DNA of 64,000 nucleotides, taken from contig CAVUZI010000008.1 in NCBI GenBank assembly GCA_963745955.1, positions 682,001-746,000 on the forward strand. Direction: 5' to 3'. Below, in pieces: positions 8,868 through 19,548 of this stretch. The notes under the pieces were generated by a model. The model saw only the letters and a list, made by a program, of their open reading frames with translations, did not search any database and had not been told where the DNA came from. Position numbers and translations under genes: made by a program. Position 1 is the stretch's first letter, and each line of letters opens with the position of its first letter. Source of the stretch: Bog-756 sp963745955 (GTDB taxonomy: Bacteria > Actinomycetota > Acidimicrobiia > Acidimicrobiales > RAAP-2).

Positions 8868-9699
8868 GCTTCCCGAAGTTGAGACCATTCGGCGCGACCT
8901 CCAGGGCGAGGTGGTCGGTCGGAAGATCAAGTCGGTCGAGGTTCGCAACGGTCGTACCGTCCGTCGCCATCCGAGCGCCAAGCACTTCCGCGCCCGCCTC
9001 GAGGGCCACACCATCAAGTCGATCGACAGAGCGGGAAAGTACCTGCTCCTGGGGCTCGAAGACGGGCAGACCCTCGTGGTCCACCTGGGCATGAGCGGCC
9101 AGCTGCAGCGGGCCAAGAGCGCCAAGGAGCCCAAGGCACCCCACACCCACGCCGTGATCACGTTCACCCAGGGGGGCCAACTGCGCTTCGTGGACCCGCG
9201 TACCTTCGGCGAGATGTTCGTCTCGGCGGCCCCCGAGGACGGTCCCGCCCTCCCCGAGCTGGCCCATCTGGGATTCGATCCCCTCGAGGACGTGATGAGC
9301 TGGGAGAAGTTCTGGGTCCTGTTGTCGGCGCACCGGAGCGGGCTCAAGGCCCTCCTGATGGACCAGGAGTTCGTGGCCGGAATCGGCAACATGTATGCCG
9401 ACGAGATCCTCTTCGCCGCCGGGCTCCGCTACGACCGCCTGTCCAATTCGCTCTCGTCCCAGGAGGTCCGCCGGCTCTACCGGGCCATGGTCGAGACACT
9501 GGCCGAGGCGGTCAAGCGGCGGGGCTCCTCCCTGGCCGATGAGCAGTACCGCGACCTGTTCGGCGAGGTCGGCGACTACCAGGACCAGCATCAGGCCTAC
9601 GACCGCGAAGGCCAGGCCTGCCGGCGCTGCCGCGCCACCATCGTCAAGGTCAAGTCGGGCGGGCGGTCGACCTACTTCTGCGATCACTGCCAGGTGTGA
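8860..9699 (+). CDS. mutM: Formamidopyrimidine-DNA glycosylase
   Basis: 279 residues beginning MPELPEVET, the invariant N-terminus whose Pro2 is the nucleophile and Glu3 the proton donor. Lys60 in DRAGKYLLL corresponds to the conserved catalytic lysine. A helix-two-turn-helix region (QEFVAGIGNMYADEILF) and a C-terminal zinc finger of two CxxC pairs (CRRC...CDHC) complete the family pattern. It removes 8-oxoguanine and other oxidised purines from DNA and nicks the backbone. The start overlaps the end of rnc; GGGGGGG just before ATG serves as ribosome site. All key residues are present. Confidence 0.96.
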   Translation: MPELPEVETIRRDLQGEVVGRKIKSVEVRNGRTVRRHPSAKHFRARLEGHTIKSIDRAGKYLLLGLEDGQTLVVHLGMSGQLQRAKSAKEPKAPHTHAVITFTQGGQLRFVDPRTFGEMFVSAAPEDGPALPELAHLGFDPLEDVMSWEKFWVLLSAHRSGLKALLMDQEFVAGIGNMYADEILFAAGLRYDRLSNSLSSQEVRRLYRAMVETLAEAVKRRGSSLADEQYRDLFGEVGDYQDQHQAYDREGQACRRCRATIVKVKSGGRSTYFCDHCQV

Positions 9700-9813
9700 C
9701 CGCGGTCGAGGTGCACCCGGCGTCGGCGGCGCCGGGCTGTGCATCCGGACCGACGACCCCGGTGAGCAGGAAAGCCCGCGTCACCCGGCGACGACCGATA
9801 GGGTGAGGGCGCG

Positions 9814-12800
9814 GTGTTCCTGAAGTCACTCACCCTCAAGGGATTCAAGTCCTTCGCCGACACGGCAGTGCTCGAATTCGAACCCGGCATCACCGTGGTC
9901 GTCGGTCCCAACGGGAGCGGCAAATCGAACGTGGTGGATGCCGTCGCATGGGTGTTGGGCGCCCAGGGGCCGAGGACCGTGCGCTCCGCGAAGATGGAGG
10001 ACGTCATCTTCATGGGCACGGCCAACCGGCCCGCCCTCGGTCGGGCCGAAGTGGCCCTCACCATCGACAACAGCTCGGGCCAGCTCGGCACCGATCTGGC
10101 CGAGATCACCATCACCCGCACGCTGTTCCGATCCGGCGACAGCGAGTACTCGATCAACGGTGCCCCCTGCCGGCTCCTCGACATCCAGGAGCTGCTCTCG
10201 GATACGGGCGTGGGCCGTCAACAGCACGTGATCATCAGCCAGGGCCACCTCGACGCCATTCTGGAAGCTCGCCCCGAGGATCGACGGGCGGTCATCGAGG
10301 AGGCGGCCGGCGTGCTCAAGTACCGCCGGCGACGTGAGCGGTCCGAGCGTCGCCTGGCCTCCACGGAGGAGAATCTCGAGCGCCTCTTCGACCTGGTCCG
10401 GGAGGTCAAACGTCAGATCCGGCCCCTCGAGCGACAGGCGGCTGCGGCCCGCTCGTACGCCGGGCTGTCGGACGCACTGCGGGCCCTTCGCCTCTTCGCC
10501 ACCGGGTCGGAGCTGAGGGCCCTCGACTTCCGCCATGCCGAGGGCACCAAGGCCCGCACCGAGCAGCGGGACGCCGAGGACAGGATCCGGGGGTCTCTCA
10601 GCCAGCTCGATGCCGACACCGAGCGCACCGCGGACGAGATGTCCGCGCAGCGCGAGTCCGACCTGGCCTCCGCGCTCGGGCGGGCAGAGGGGATGGTGGA
10701 GCGGGCCCGCGGTCTGACCGGCGTGCTGCGGGAGCGGCAGCGCTCCCTCGTCCAGGCCCTCGACGCTGCGGCCGACGCCGATGTGGTCTCCACCCTCGAA
10801 GCCGAGGGCGCACGGCTGGCAGAGGAGCTGGAGGCGGCCGAGGCCGAGGCGGTGGCGCTGGCCCCGGAGCAAGAGGCGCTCCTCGGGGTCGAGGAACAGA
10901 TGGCGGCCGAGCTCGAGGCCCATCTCCAGGCGTGGGGGGACGGGGCCGAGCTCCGGGGGGCCGACGAGGCGGTCACGGTGGCCCGGGGGCAGCTCGGATC
11001 GCTCGAGCACGCCCTCGAGCGGGACAGGCGCTCATTGGACCAGCTCTCCGTGCGGCTGGCCTCGACCGAACGCCGGGCCGCGGTGGTCGAGGGCGAGGAC
11101 CACGAGCTCGGCGAGCGCCTGGCCGAGACGGAACAGGCTCGCCACCAGCTGCAGGCGGCGGTGGCCGAGGCCGAGGCCGCACACGGTCGGGCCACCGGTC
11201 GGCTCGAGTCCGCCGAAGGGACGCTCCGGCAGGCGGAACTGGAGCACCATCGTTCCGTCGCCCGTGCCGATGCCCTCGAACGGGCTCTCGACGAGGCTCG
11301 TGGGGCGGCCGGTGCCGAGTTGCTGTCCGGCGTGGACGGCGTGGTGGGGATCCTTCTCGACCTCGTCGAGGTCGACTCGGGCTGGGAGGAGGCCTTCGAG
11401 GCCGCTGCCGGGGCCTCGGTGGCCGCTGTGGTCGTCTCGGGCAGCCTGCCGGCCAGGTCCGCCCTGGCCCGGCTCCGTGAAGGAGGAGCCACCGGAGCGG
11501 TCCTCGCCCTGACCGACTCGGCCTCCTGGGGCGGCACCGAGGGCACCGCCGCCGGGGCCGGAGGGGCTGTCGAACCTGCGGGCACCGAGTCCGATCCGAC
11601 CCCATGTGCGGCCCCGTCCGGGAGCCCGCCACCTGCCGGGCCTGGATGCGGCGCTCGATACCCTGCTGGCCGGCTCGCACTGCTCACTCGGCGGTTGGTC
11701 CGAGGCCATCGACCTGGCCCTGGCTCGCCCTGACCTGGTCGTGGTCACCCGGGACGGAGACCGGTTCTCGTCGACCGGATGGAGGGTGCGGGCGGGTGGC
11801 GGGGTCGTGACCGCGGCGGTGGTCGACGAGGCCCGGGCCCGGGCTTCGGTGGCCGCGGCGGCGGCGGCCGAGGCGGCCGACGACCGGGCCGACGCACGGT
11901 CGAGCGTGGAGTCGACACGGACGATCGCGTTGGAGGCCGTCCGGGCCGACGACCGGAACGAGGTGGCCCATCAGACAGCCCGCGCCGCCCGGCAGCGGGT
12001 GGCGGACGACAGGGTGGCGCTGGCTTCGGAGCTCGAGGAGATCCGCCGCAACTATGCCGAGCTCGACGACCGGATCTCGCGGGACACGACACGTGCCGTC
12101 GAGCTCCGGGAGGAGCTGCCCCGGTTGGAGACGGCGCGTGCCCAGGCGGCCGAGCGTTCGGCGGCGGCCCGCGAGGAGCGCAAGCGCATCGACGAACGGA
12201 TCGCCGAGGCGGCCTCGCTCCGGAGCGAGTGGGAGGTGCGGTCGGCCGGCCTCATCGAACGCCGGCGCGTGCTCAGCGAGCGGTTGGCCGAGGTCGACCG
12301 GCGACTGACCGGGCATGCCGACGAGCGTCGGCAGGCGGCCGAACGTCGGACCCGGCTGGAGGCCGATGCCACCGCCGTGGAGCGCCTGCTGGCCGTGGTG
12401 GGCTCGGCCCAGTCCCAGCTCGATGCGGCTCTGGCTGGGCTGCGCGAGCGCCATCGGAGACAGCTCGAGGCGGTCCGGGCCGGTGGTGCCCGGCTCGAGG
12501 AGCTCCGTCGCCGGCGTTCGGCCGACGAGCACGAGCTGGCGGCCGTGCGCGGTCGGCTCCAGAAGATCGAGCTCGATCTGGTCGAGGCGACCATCCGACG
12601 AGAATCGGTCATCGAGGCCCTACGGCGAGAGCTTGCGTGCGGTCCCGACGAGGCGCTGTCGGCCCCGGAGCCGGAGCTGCCCGAGGGCTCCGACCCGGCA
12701 ACCCGGATCACCGAGCTCGAGGCGGAACTGGCCGCCCTGGGCCCGGTCAATCCCCTCGCCATGGAGGAGCTCTCCGAGCTGGGCGAACGCCACCAGTTCC

Positions 12801-13639
12801 TCGAGAGCCAGGTCGAGGATGTTCGTAGCGCACGACGAGAGCTCCACCATGTCATCCGGACCCTCGACGAAGAGATCATGCAGGTGTTCGATTCGGCCTT
12901 CGCCGACGTCAACGAGCACTTTTCGACGCTGGTGACCTCACTCTTCCCCGGGGGGACCGGCCGTCTCTCCCTCACCGACCCGGAGAACCTGCTGGACACC
13001 GGGGTCGAGGTGGAGGTGCGCCCGGCCGGGCGGAACGTCCGGCGCCTGTCGCTGCTGTCGGGGGGCGAGCGCTCGCTCGTGGCCCTGGCCTACCTGTTCG
13101 CCGTGTTCCGGAGTCGACCGTCGCCCTTCTATCTCATGGACGAGGTCGAGGCGGCGCTCGACGACGTGAACCTCCAGCGGTTCCTCGGACTGGTCCACGA
13201 GTTTCGCGAGGGAGCGCAATTGATCATCGTGAGCCATCAGAAACGAACGATGGAAGCCGCCGACGCCCTGTACGGGGTGACCATGGCTCCCGGAGGGTCG
13301 TCGAAGGTGGTCAGCCAGAAGGTCCCGCGTCACCGGAGCGACGGGTTGGACTGGTCCGATGGGGAGACGGGCACCCTCCCCGGTTCCGAGACGGGGCTCA
13401 TGGCGGGACCCGGGGCAGGGGCAGGGCTCGCCGGGGGAGACGTGGCAGGGATCGAGGCAGAGCCGGCAGACAGGACCGGGAGACAGGGCCCTCGGGGGGA
13501 GCTGAGGCAGAGCCGGGGCCGAGCAGGGCCCTCGGGACGGGACGGAGAGGCCCTGGGAGCAGACCCGAAGGGCCCTCGGGAGGATCCGGGCCGGAGACAG
13601 GGCCCTCCGGAGGATCCGCGGCTGCGTCAGGGGCCCTGA
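9814..13639 (+). CDS. smc: Chromosome segregation protein SMC, frameshift in the hinge
   Basis: About 1,274 residues after removing one base near 11,600-11,640. The N-terminal ATPase half has Walker A GPNGSGKSNVVDA and the Q-loop region SQGHLDAILEARPEDRR. Two long Glu/Arg/Ala coiled coils flank a hinge (GVDGVVGILLDLVEVDSGWEEAFE) in which the frame changes. The C-terminal head has the signature LLSGGERSLVALAYLFAVF and Walker B FYLMDEVEAALDD. SMC dimers organise and separate chromosomes with ScpA/ScpB. The last 90 residues after SQKVPR are a Gly/Pro/Arg/Glu-rich tail from a repeated stretch, unusual for SMC; a further frameshift there cannot be excluded. The GTG start at 9814 begins with the expected FLKSLTLKGFKSFAD. 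Confidence 0.93.
13486..13635 (+). repeat. Degenerate GGGCCCTC-containing repeats in the smc tail
   Basis: The palindrome GGGCCC recurs at least five times in 150 bases, usually followed by TCGGG or TCCGGAGGATCCG. It encodes irregular Gly-Pro-Arg-Glu runs at the C-terminus of SMC. The spacing varies, so this is an eroded minisatellite rather than a regular array. Confidence 0.7.
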
Positions 13640-13653
13640 GGATCAGCGGGCCG

Positions 13654-13902
13654 GTGTCGCCGTTGTCGGTGTTGCCAGGGCCCGTTTCCGTGTCCCCGTC
13701 TGAGCAAGGCGCCCAGCAAGGCGGAGCGACCGGCCCGGCTGTGGGTCCGACCACCGGTCCGAATGCCGGCAGGGTTGCCCCGCAGGCGGGTGATGATGTG
13801 TCGGAAGACGATGACGAGGAGCGGTTCGACAACGCTCCCATCGGCGATCGGTTCGTCGACAGCCGGCCCGAGGCGGAACACATCGTGGGCACCGACCAGT
13901 AA
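13654..13902 (+). CDS. Possible small acidic protein or displaced smc tail
   Basis: An open frame of 82 codons from GTG 13654 to TAA 13900-13902, ending one base into the ftsY start. It is Pro/Gly-rich at first and then acidic (DDVSEDDDEERFDNAP). I recognise no family. No clear ribosome site precedes it. It could be a real small gene, or the continuation of the low-complexity SMC tail after another indel, since the frame directly follows that repeat region. Its composition is biased enough that the open frame could also be chance in GC-rich DNA. Confidence 0.25.
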   Translation: MSPLSVLPGPVSVSPSEQGAQQGGATGPAVGPTTGPNAGRVAPQAGDDVSEDDDEERFDNAPIGDRFVDSRPEAEHIVGTDQ

Positions 13903-15151
13903 TGGGTCCTGAACTGCTGGCATCCACCCCCGATGCGGTGGTCGGTCTCTTCGTTGCCGTGCCCATCGTGGTGGTGGCCGGAGGCGTGGCCGTCGGCCTG
14001 CGCCTCCGGGGTCGGGGAAAAAGGATCATGTGCCGGCGGGCGAGGTGGCCAGCGATGCCACCACCGACATCGAGCTGGACCGCAGTGCTGACGCCAACCG
14101 GCAGGCGACGCTCGAGGAGACCCCGTCGGTGCGGACCGCGGTGGCCGAACCCGCCGAGCCGCTGGCCGAGCCCGCCCAGCCGGTGCCCGAGCCCGCCCAG
14201 CCGACACCGCCCGAACCCGCCGAGCCGCCCACGTACCGGAGCCGCCTGGGCAAGGCCCGGGGGCTGCTGTCCGGTTACCTGGGAGCGGTCCGGTCCAAAG
14301 GCAAGATCGATGCGGCGACCTGGGATGATCTCGAAGAGGCGCTCATCCGGGCTGACGTCGGGGTCGGCGCCACCGACGCACTTCTCGACGGATTGAGGAC
14401 CGGCGTCAAGGACGGTGAGATCGTCGGGCCCGACGCGCTGGTCGACGCGCTCAAGTCGGAGCTGGTATCGATGCTGACATCCGCGGATTCCTCGCTGGCC
14501 GTGCCCGGGTCGGCACCGGCCGTCGGCCAGGATGAGGATGCCCGCCCGGTGGACGTCTGGCTGTTCGTGGGCGTCAACGGTGTGGGCAAGACCACCACGG
14601 TGGGCAAGGTGGCGAGCCGGTTGTCCCGGTCGGGGACCAAGGTGTTGCTGGCGGCGGGCGACACCTTCCGGGCTGCGGCCGGAGAGCAGCTCTCGTTGTG
14701 GGCGTCACGTGCCGACGCCGAGATCGTGCGCGGGTCGGAGGGCGGCGATCCGAGCTCGGTCGTCTTCGACGCGGTTCAGCGGGCTTCCTCGCGGGGGCAC
14801 GCGGTGGTGCTGGCCGACACGGCCGGGCGCCTCCACAACAAAGTCAATCTCATCGAGGAGCTGAAGAAGATCCGCCGGGTCGCCGACCGGCCTCCGGGCC
14901 GGGTGGTGGAGGTGCTGTTGGTGCTGGATGCCACCACGGGCCAGAACGGACTGACCCAGGCAAAGGTGTTCCTGGATGCCGTCGACGTGTCGGGGGTGGT
15001 GCTCACCAAGCTCGATGGAACGGCCAAGGGCGGCATCGTGGTGGCCGTCCAACGGGAGCTGGGTCTCCCGGTGAAGCTGGTCGGCCTGGGGGAAGGCGTC
15101 GAGGACCTCATCGATTTCGATCCGGCCGCATTCGTGGACGCTCTGTTCTGA
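13902..15151 (+). CDS. ftsY: Signal recognition particle receptor FtsY, one-base deletion in an A run
   Basis: About 416 residues after adding one A to the five-A run at about 14,019-14,023. The first frame gives MGPELLASTPDAVVGLF and a membrane segment (VPIVVVAGGVAVGLRL). The second frame carries a Pro/Glu-rich linker with EPAQP repeats, the N domain helices, and the GTPase domain: G1 GVNGVGKTT, then AAGDTFRAAAGEQL, G3 ADTAGRLHN and G4 TKLDGTAKGG. FtsY docks ribosome-nascent chain-SRP complexes at the membrane with Ffh, which is encoded next. The N-terminal anchor is typical of actinobacterial FtsY and was the basis for starting at 13902. Confidence 0.93.
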
Positions 15152-15222
15152 CCGGATCCTGTCCTGACCGGATCTCTGTTCTGACCGGAACCGGGTTCTG
15201 ACCGGAACCGGGCTCGACCGGA
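15145..15222. repeat. 17-bp direct repeats between ftsY and ffh
   Basis: TTCTGACCGGAACCGGG is present twice in tandem at 15179-15195 and 15196-15212. Two degenerate copies (CTGACCGGATC) lie just before, the first overlapping the ftsY stop. The whole stretch 15152-15318 between ftsY and ffh shows no gene. Confidence 0.85.
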
Positions 15223-15318
15223 CGGGCTGGCACCGGCCGACTCGACAGCCCGACCCCCAAGGTCTCCCATCACCCCGCGGCCGCTGTGACGACCACCGTC
15301 CTATAGCCTGAGGGACCC

Positions 15319-16894
15319 ATGTTCGAGAGCCTGACCGACAGATTCGAGGGGATTTTCACCAGACTCCGCAATCGCGGACGTCTGAGCGACGCCGACGTCG
15401 ACGAAGTCCTCCGCGAGATCCGAACCGCCCTGCTCGAGGCCGACGTGGAGATCGGGGTCGTGCGGGCGTTCACCGAGGCGGTCCGGACCGCGTTGCGTCG
15501 GGTTGGAGCTGGTCCAGAACCTGAGTCCGGGCCAGCAGGTCATCAAGATCGTCAACGAGGAGCTGGTCGGGATCCTCGGTGGCGAGACGCTCAAGATCAC
15601 CTACGCCGGCAAGCCCCCGACCGTTGTGCTGCTGGCCGGTCTGCAGGGTTCGGGGAAGACCACGGCCTCGGCCAAGCTGGCCCGCTGGTTCAAGCAGCAG
15701 GGTCGGAATCCGCTCCTGGTCGGTGCCGACCTTCAGCGGCCGGCCGCAGTCGAGCAGCTCCGCGTTCTCGGCGAACAGGCCGGGATCACGGTCTTCAGCC
15801 AGCCCACCGATCCTGTGGCCGTGGCCGCAGCGGGTCTCGAGGAGGCCAGGCGCCTGGGTCGGGACGTGCTCATCGTCGACACGGCGGGTCGTCTGTCCAT
15901 CGACGAAGACCTGATGGAGGAGATCCGGCACATCTCCGGCGCCGTGGAGCCCCATTACACGTTTCTGGTGATCGATGCCATGACCGGGCAGGACGCAGTG
16001 TCGACTGCGGCCGCATTCCACGAGGCGCTGTCCCTCGACGGTGTGATCCTGACCAAGCTGGACGGCGATGCCCGGGGTGGGGCGGCCCTGTCGGTCAAGG
16101 AGGTCGTGGGCAAGCCCATCGCCTTCGCTTCCACCGGAGAGAAGCTCGACGACTTCGACCAGTTCCACCCGGACCGGATGGCCGATCGCATCCTCGGTAT
16201 GGGTGACGTTCTCAGCCTCATCGAACAGGCCGACCGTGCCATGGACAAGGAGGTCACCACCAAGGGTGCGGCCGCCATGATCGAAGGGCGGTTCACGCTC
16301 GAGGACTTCCTCGAGCAGCTCCAACAGGTGAAGAAGATGGGCTCGATGTCGGGGATGCTGTCCCTTCTGCCGGGCGTGCCCAAGGACCTGAAGGAGGCGT
16401 CCTCGGCCATCGACGACCGCCAGATCGGCCAGATCGAGGCGATCATCCGCTCGATGACACCGACCGAACGTGTCGATCCATCCATCATCGACGGCGCCCG
16501 GAGGGTCCGGATCGCCAACGGCAGCGGTACGGCCACCTCCGACGTCAATGCACTCCTCAAGCAGTTCAAGGAGATGCAGAAGATGATGAAGGGGTTCGGG
16601 AAGGGTGGCATGGCCGGTGCCATGGGCGGACTCGGCGGCATGTTCGGTCGAGGCCCGAAGATGTCCCCGAAGGCGCTGGCCGAGATGGCCGAGATGGCCG
16701 AGATGGGTGCTCAGGGCGGGGACCTCTCCTCCCTGGGTGCCATGGGCGGCCAGCCCGGCGCATTCGGGGCCGGCGGACCCATGCCCTCGGCCGGGGCGGG
16801 TTCGGGCGGACCGATCCGGGGCTCCTCCAAGCCGAAGGGCAAGGGCGGGAAGAAGGGGAAAGGCGGCGGAAGGGTGACGCCGAAGTCCCGGTGA
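15319..16894 (+). CDS. ffh: Signal recognition particle protein Ffh, one frameshift
   Basis: About 524 residues after removing one G in the GGG near 15,509, which turns RRVGAG into RRLELVQNLSPGQQ. N domain: MFESLTDRFEGIFTRLRNRGRLSDADVDEVLREIR. GTPase domain: GLQGSGKTTASAKLA, GADLQRPAAVEQL, DTAGRLSIDEDLM, TKLDGDARGG. The M domain has the RNA-binding QIGQIEAIIRSMTPTER, followed by a Met/Gly-rich finger and a Lys/Gly tail. Ffh with 4.5S RNA binds signal sequences and delivers them to FtsY. ATG 15319 yields the usual N-terminus. The 4.5S RNA gene itself is not in the window. Confidence 0.94.
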
Positions 16895-17036
16895 GAGGAT
16901 CTGCTCACAGGGACTTTGACGCGGACTCGGCCGAATTCGTGTTCGGCCGGCTGATCGTCGGGCCCGGTTGCATGTCGACCCCTGCTTTTGGTGGGAGACT
17001 GTCGGGCGCTAGCAAGAGAATGCAGAGGAGTTCACA

Positions 17037-17324
17037 GTGGCCGTAAAGCTCCGCCTCGTGCGGATCGGAAAGAAGAAGCAGCCGACCTACCGGCTGGTGG
17101 CGGCGGACAGCCGCTCGCCCCGCAACGGGCGGTTCATCGAGATCGTGGGCACCTATGCCCCCCGCGGCAAGTCGCTGGCCGAGCCGGACGCCGTGGTCGA
17201 GATCGACAATGCCAAGGCCGTCAAGTGGCTGTCACAGGGTGCGACGCCCACCGAACGCGTCGAGAAGCTGCTCAAGAAGTCGGGCGCGCTCGACGAGTTC
17301 GAGCTGGCCAAGGCGGCCAAGTGA
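17037..17324 (+). CDS. rpsP: 30S ribosomal protein S16
   Basis: 95 residues from GTG 17037, preceded by AGAGGAG at good spacing. The N-terminus AVKLRLVRIGKKKQPTYRLVAADSR is the family signature, followed by FIEIVGTYAPRG. S16 is a small subunit assembly protein. Its stop overlaps the GTG of khpA (GTGA), so the two are translationally coupled. This rpsP-khpA-rimM-trmD-rplS order is widely conserved in Actinobacteria. Confidence 0.97.
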   Translation: MAVKLRLVRIGKKKQPTYRLVAADSRSPRNGRFIEIVGTYAPRGKSLAEPDAVVEIDNAKAVKWLSQGATPTERVEKLLKKSGALDEFELAKAAK

Positions 17325-17659
17325 GCGACGAACTCGCTCTGGACTCGGCCGACGATGTCAACACGATCGATGATGTCGACGGTCACGAGGATGATGACGC
17401 CGGCAACCGGGTATCGGGGGGGACACCCCTTGCGGTCGTGACCTACCTCGTCAACTCGATCACATCGGAACCCGGGGCCGTCGTGATCAACACGGAGGAA
17501 CGGGGAGACTCGGTCCGGTTCCGTATCCACGTTGCCCCCGACGACATGGGCCGGGTGATCGGTCGGCGAGGGCGGGTGGCCCAGGCTATTCGCACCGTGG
17601 TCGCCGCCGCCGGCGCCCGCGACGGGGTCCAGACCAGCGTCGACATCGTCGACGACTGA
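17321..17659 (+). CDS. khpA: KH-domain RNA-binding protein KhpA
   Basis: 112 residues from GTG 17321 (GTGA overlap with rpsP). An acidic N-terminal extension of about 35 residues precedes a single KH domain, whose GxxG loop is GRVIGRRGRVAQAIRTVV. The family binds RNA and affects cell division and translation in other bacteria, often with KhpB. The acidic leader (DDVNTIDDVDGHEDDD) is longer than in Firmicutes KhpA. Confidence 0.9.
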   Translation: MSDELALDSADDVNTIDDVDGHEDDDAGNRVSGGTPLAVVTYLVNSITSEPGAVVINTEERGDSVRFRIHVAPDDMGRVIGRRGRVAQAIRTVVAAAGARDGVQTSVDIVDD

Positions 17660-17673
17660 CGCACTCCGGTTCG

Positions 17674-18258
17674 GTGAGGGTGAGCGGTTCCGCCCGCGGT
17701 GTCGACGCCGGCGCCGGCCGGTCGGGGTCCGACGCCACCCACCTCCAAACCCAGGCGGGAGGGACGGGTTCCGGGCCGAAACCGCCGGTTCCCATGCTCC
17801 AGGTGGGACAGGTGGTCAAACCGCACGGGCTCCGCGGCGACGTGATCGTCTCTCTGGCCACCAACCGGGACGAGCGGGTGGCTCCTGGCTCGGTCCTCAC
17901 CACGGATGATGGCCGGACGATGAAGGTGCTCCGTTCCTCGCCTCATCAGGGCCGGTTCATCGTGACCTTCGAGGGCCTGTCGGGTATCGATGACGCCGAG
18001 AGCGCCCGGGGGACGCAATTGTTCGCCCCTCCGCTCGATGACCCTGACGCACTGTGGATCCACGAGCTGATCGGCGCCGAGGTCGAGGACATCACCGGCC
18101 GGGTGCTCGGAACCGTGGAGAGCGTCGAGGCGAATCCGGCCAGCGACCTGCTCGTCCTCGACGGAGGAGCGCTGATCCCGCTCCGCTTCGTGGTCGGGAA
18201 CGAGCCTGGCCTGCGGGTCACGGTGGAGCTCCCCGACGGACTCCTCGATCTGCCCTGA
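17674..18258 (+). CDS. rimM: Ribosome maturation factor RimM
   Basis: Up to 194 residues. The conserved part starts MLQVGQVVKPHGLRGDVIV; from GTG 17674 there are 40 extra low-complexity residues, while ATG 17794 would give the usual length near 155. Neither start has a strong ribosome site, so the start is open. The C-terminal PRC-barrel segment includes LIGAEVEDITGRVLGTVESVEANPASDLLVL. RimM binds S19 and assists maturation of the 30S head. It lies between khpA and trmD, as expected. Confidence 0.9.
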   Translation: MRVSGSARGVDAGAGRSGSDATHLQTQAGGTGSGPKPPVPMLQVGQVVKPHGLRGDVIVSLATNRDERVAPGSVLTTDDGRTMKVLRSSPHQGRFIVTFEGLSGIDDAESARGTQLFAPPLDDPDALWIHELIGAEVEDITGRVLGTVESVEANPASDLLVLDGGALIPLRFVVGNEPGLRVTVELPDGLLDLP

Positions 18259-18272
18259 TCGAAGTCCCGTCC

Positions 18273-19050
18273 ATGCGCACCATCAGGATCGACGTCTTCA
18301 CTCTGTTCCCTGGCGTCGTCGACCACTATGCCGACGCTTCGATCCTCGGCCGTGCCCGCGTCCATGGCCAGCTGGACCTTCGCACCCACGATGTGCGGGA
18401 CGCGGCCACGGACCCCCACCGATCGGTGGACGATGCGCCGTTCGGGGGCGGCGCAGGGATGGTCATCGGCCCCGAACCGGTGTTCGGCGCGGTGGAGGAG
18501 GTCGCCGGATCGGCCGGAGGGCCTGCCCCGGCCCCTCGTCCTGCTGTCGCCGTCGGGTCGACGCTTCGACCAGCGGGTGGCCCAGGAGTATGCCGCGACC
18601 GCCGGCTTCTCCCTGGTATGCGGCCGGTACGAGGGCGTGGACCAGCGAATCGCCGATCACCTGGTCGACGAGGAGCTGTCGGTGGGGGATTTCGTCCTGG
18701 CCGGGGGAGAGCTGGCCGCACTGGTCGTGGTGGAATCGGTCGTGCGCCTGCTGCCCGGGGTACTCGGGAACGACGAATCCGTGGGTGACGAGAGCTTTTC
18801 CGCCGGCCTCCTCGAATATCCCCAGTACACCCGCCCCGCCGAGTTCAGGGGATGGGAGGTGCCGGCCACGCTTCTCTCCGGAGATCATGCCCGGGTGGAT
18901 CGTTGGCGCCGGGCCCAGGCCCTCGTCCGCACCATGGAGCGCCGTCCCGACCTCATCGGCGGCAGAGGAGGGCTCTCCGACGAGGAGGTCCAGCTCCTGG
19001 TCGACCATGGCGAGGTGCGCCTGTTGCGCGAACACGGCTACGATTGGTGA
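18273..19050 (+). CDS. trmD: tRNA (guanine37-N1)-methyltransferase TrmD, one frameshift
   Basis: About 258 residues after removing one G near 18,508. First frame: MRTIRIDVFTLFPGVVDHY, RSVDDAPFGGGAGMVIGPEP. Second frame: PLVLLSPSGRRFDQRVAQEYA, the SAM-knot signature CGRYEGVDQRI, and SVGDFVLAGGELAALVVVE. It methylates G37 next to the anticodon and prevents frameshifting; it is essential, so a real disruption is unlikely. Fourteen bases separate it from rimM. The C-terminus LLREHGYDW is complete. Confidence 0.93.
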
Positions 19051-19062
19051 GCCTCGCAGGCG

Positions 19063-19079
19063 CCGGCAGTGCCGGTTTT
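19063..19079 (+). terminator. Possible Rho-independent terminator after trmD
   Basis: CCGGC-AGT-GCCGG followed by TTTT, thirteen bases beyond the trmD stop. The stem is short and the T run has only four bases, so it may attenuate rather than end transcription into rplS. Confidence 0.45.
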
Positions 19080-19194
19080 CACAGTGAAGGCCCGGACCGT
19101 AGAGAACTTCCCGAGGAGCCATGACTCCGGGTGGGGCTCGCGGGCGGGTGCCGGACGAGGGAGAGTCCGAACGATCCGTGGAAAGACGCGCCCA

Positions 19195-19548
19195 ATGAAC
19201 CCAACCGACATCATCGACCGTGACAGCCTGCGGGACGACGTTCCCGACTTCCGGCCCGGGGATACCGTCAAGGTCCACGTGCGGGTGGTCGAAGGTACCC
19301 GGGAGCGGGTCCAGGTGTTTCAGGGGGCGGTCGTCAAGCGGCAGGGGACCGGAGTCCGCGAGACGTTCACCGTCCGCAAGGTGAGTTTCGGAGTCGGCGT
19401 GGAGCGCACGTTCCCCATCCATTCGCCGGTGATCGCCATGACCGAGGTGGTCTCGCTGGGGGATGTCCGGCGGGCCAAGCTCTACTACCTGCGGGACCGG
19501 CATGGGAAGGCGGCGAAGATCAAGGAGCTGCGGTCTGCCCGCTCCTGA
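19195..19548 (+). CDS. rplS: 50S ribosomal protein L19
   Basis: 117 residues from ATG 19195. The sequence DFRPGDTVKVHVRVVEGTRERVQVFQGAVVKRQG is diagnostic, as is the C-terminal RRAKLYYLRDRHGKAAKIKE. L19 sits at the subunit interface of the ribosome. An upstream in-frame start would add 42 residues without similarity, so I chose the internal ATG where the family begins. A leader of about 115 bases with hairpin potential precedes it. Confidence 0.95.
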   Translation: MNPTDIIDRDSLRDDVPDFRPGDTVKVHVRVVEGTRERVQVFQGAVVKRQGTGVRETFTVRKVSFGVGVERTFPIHSPVIAMTEVVSLGDVRRAKLYYLRDRHGKAAKIKELRSARS

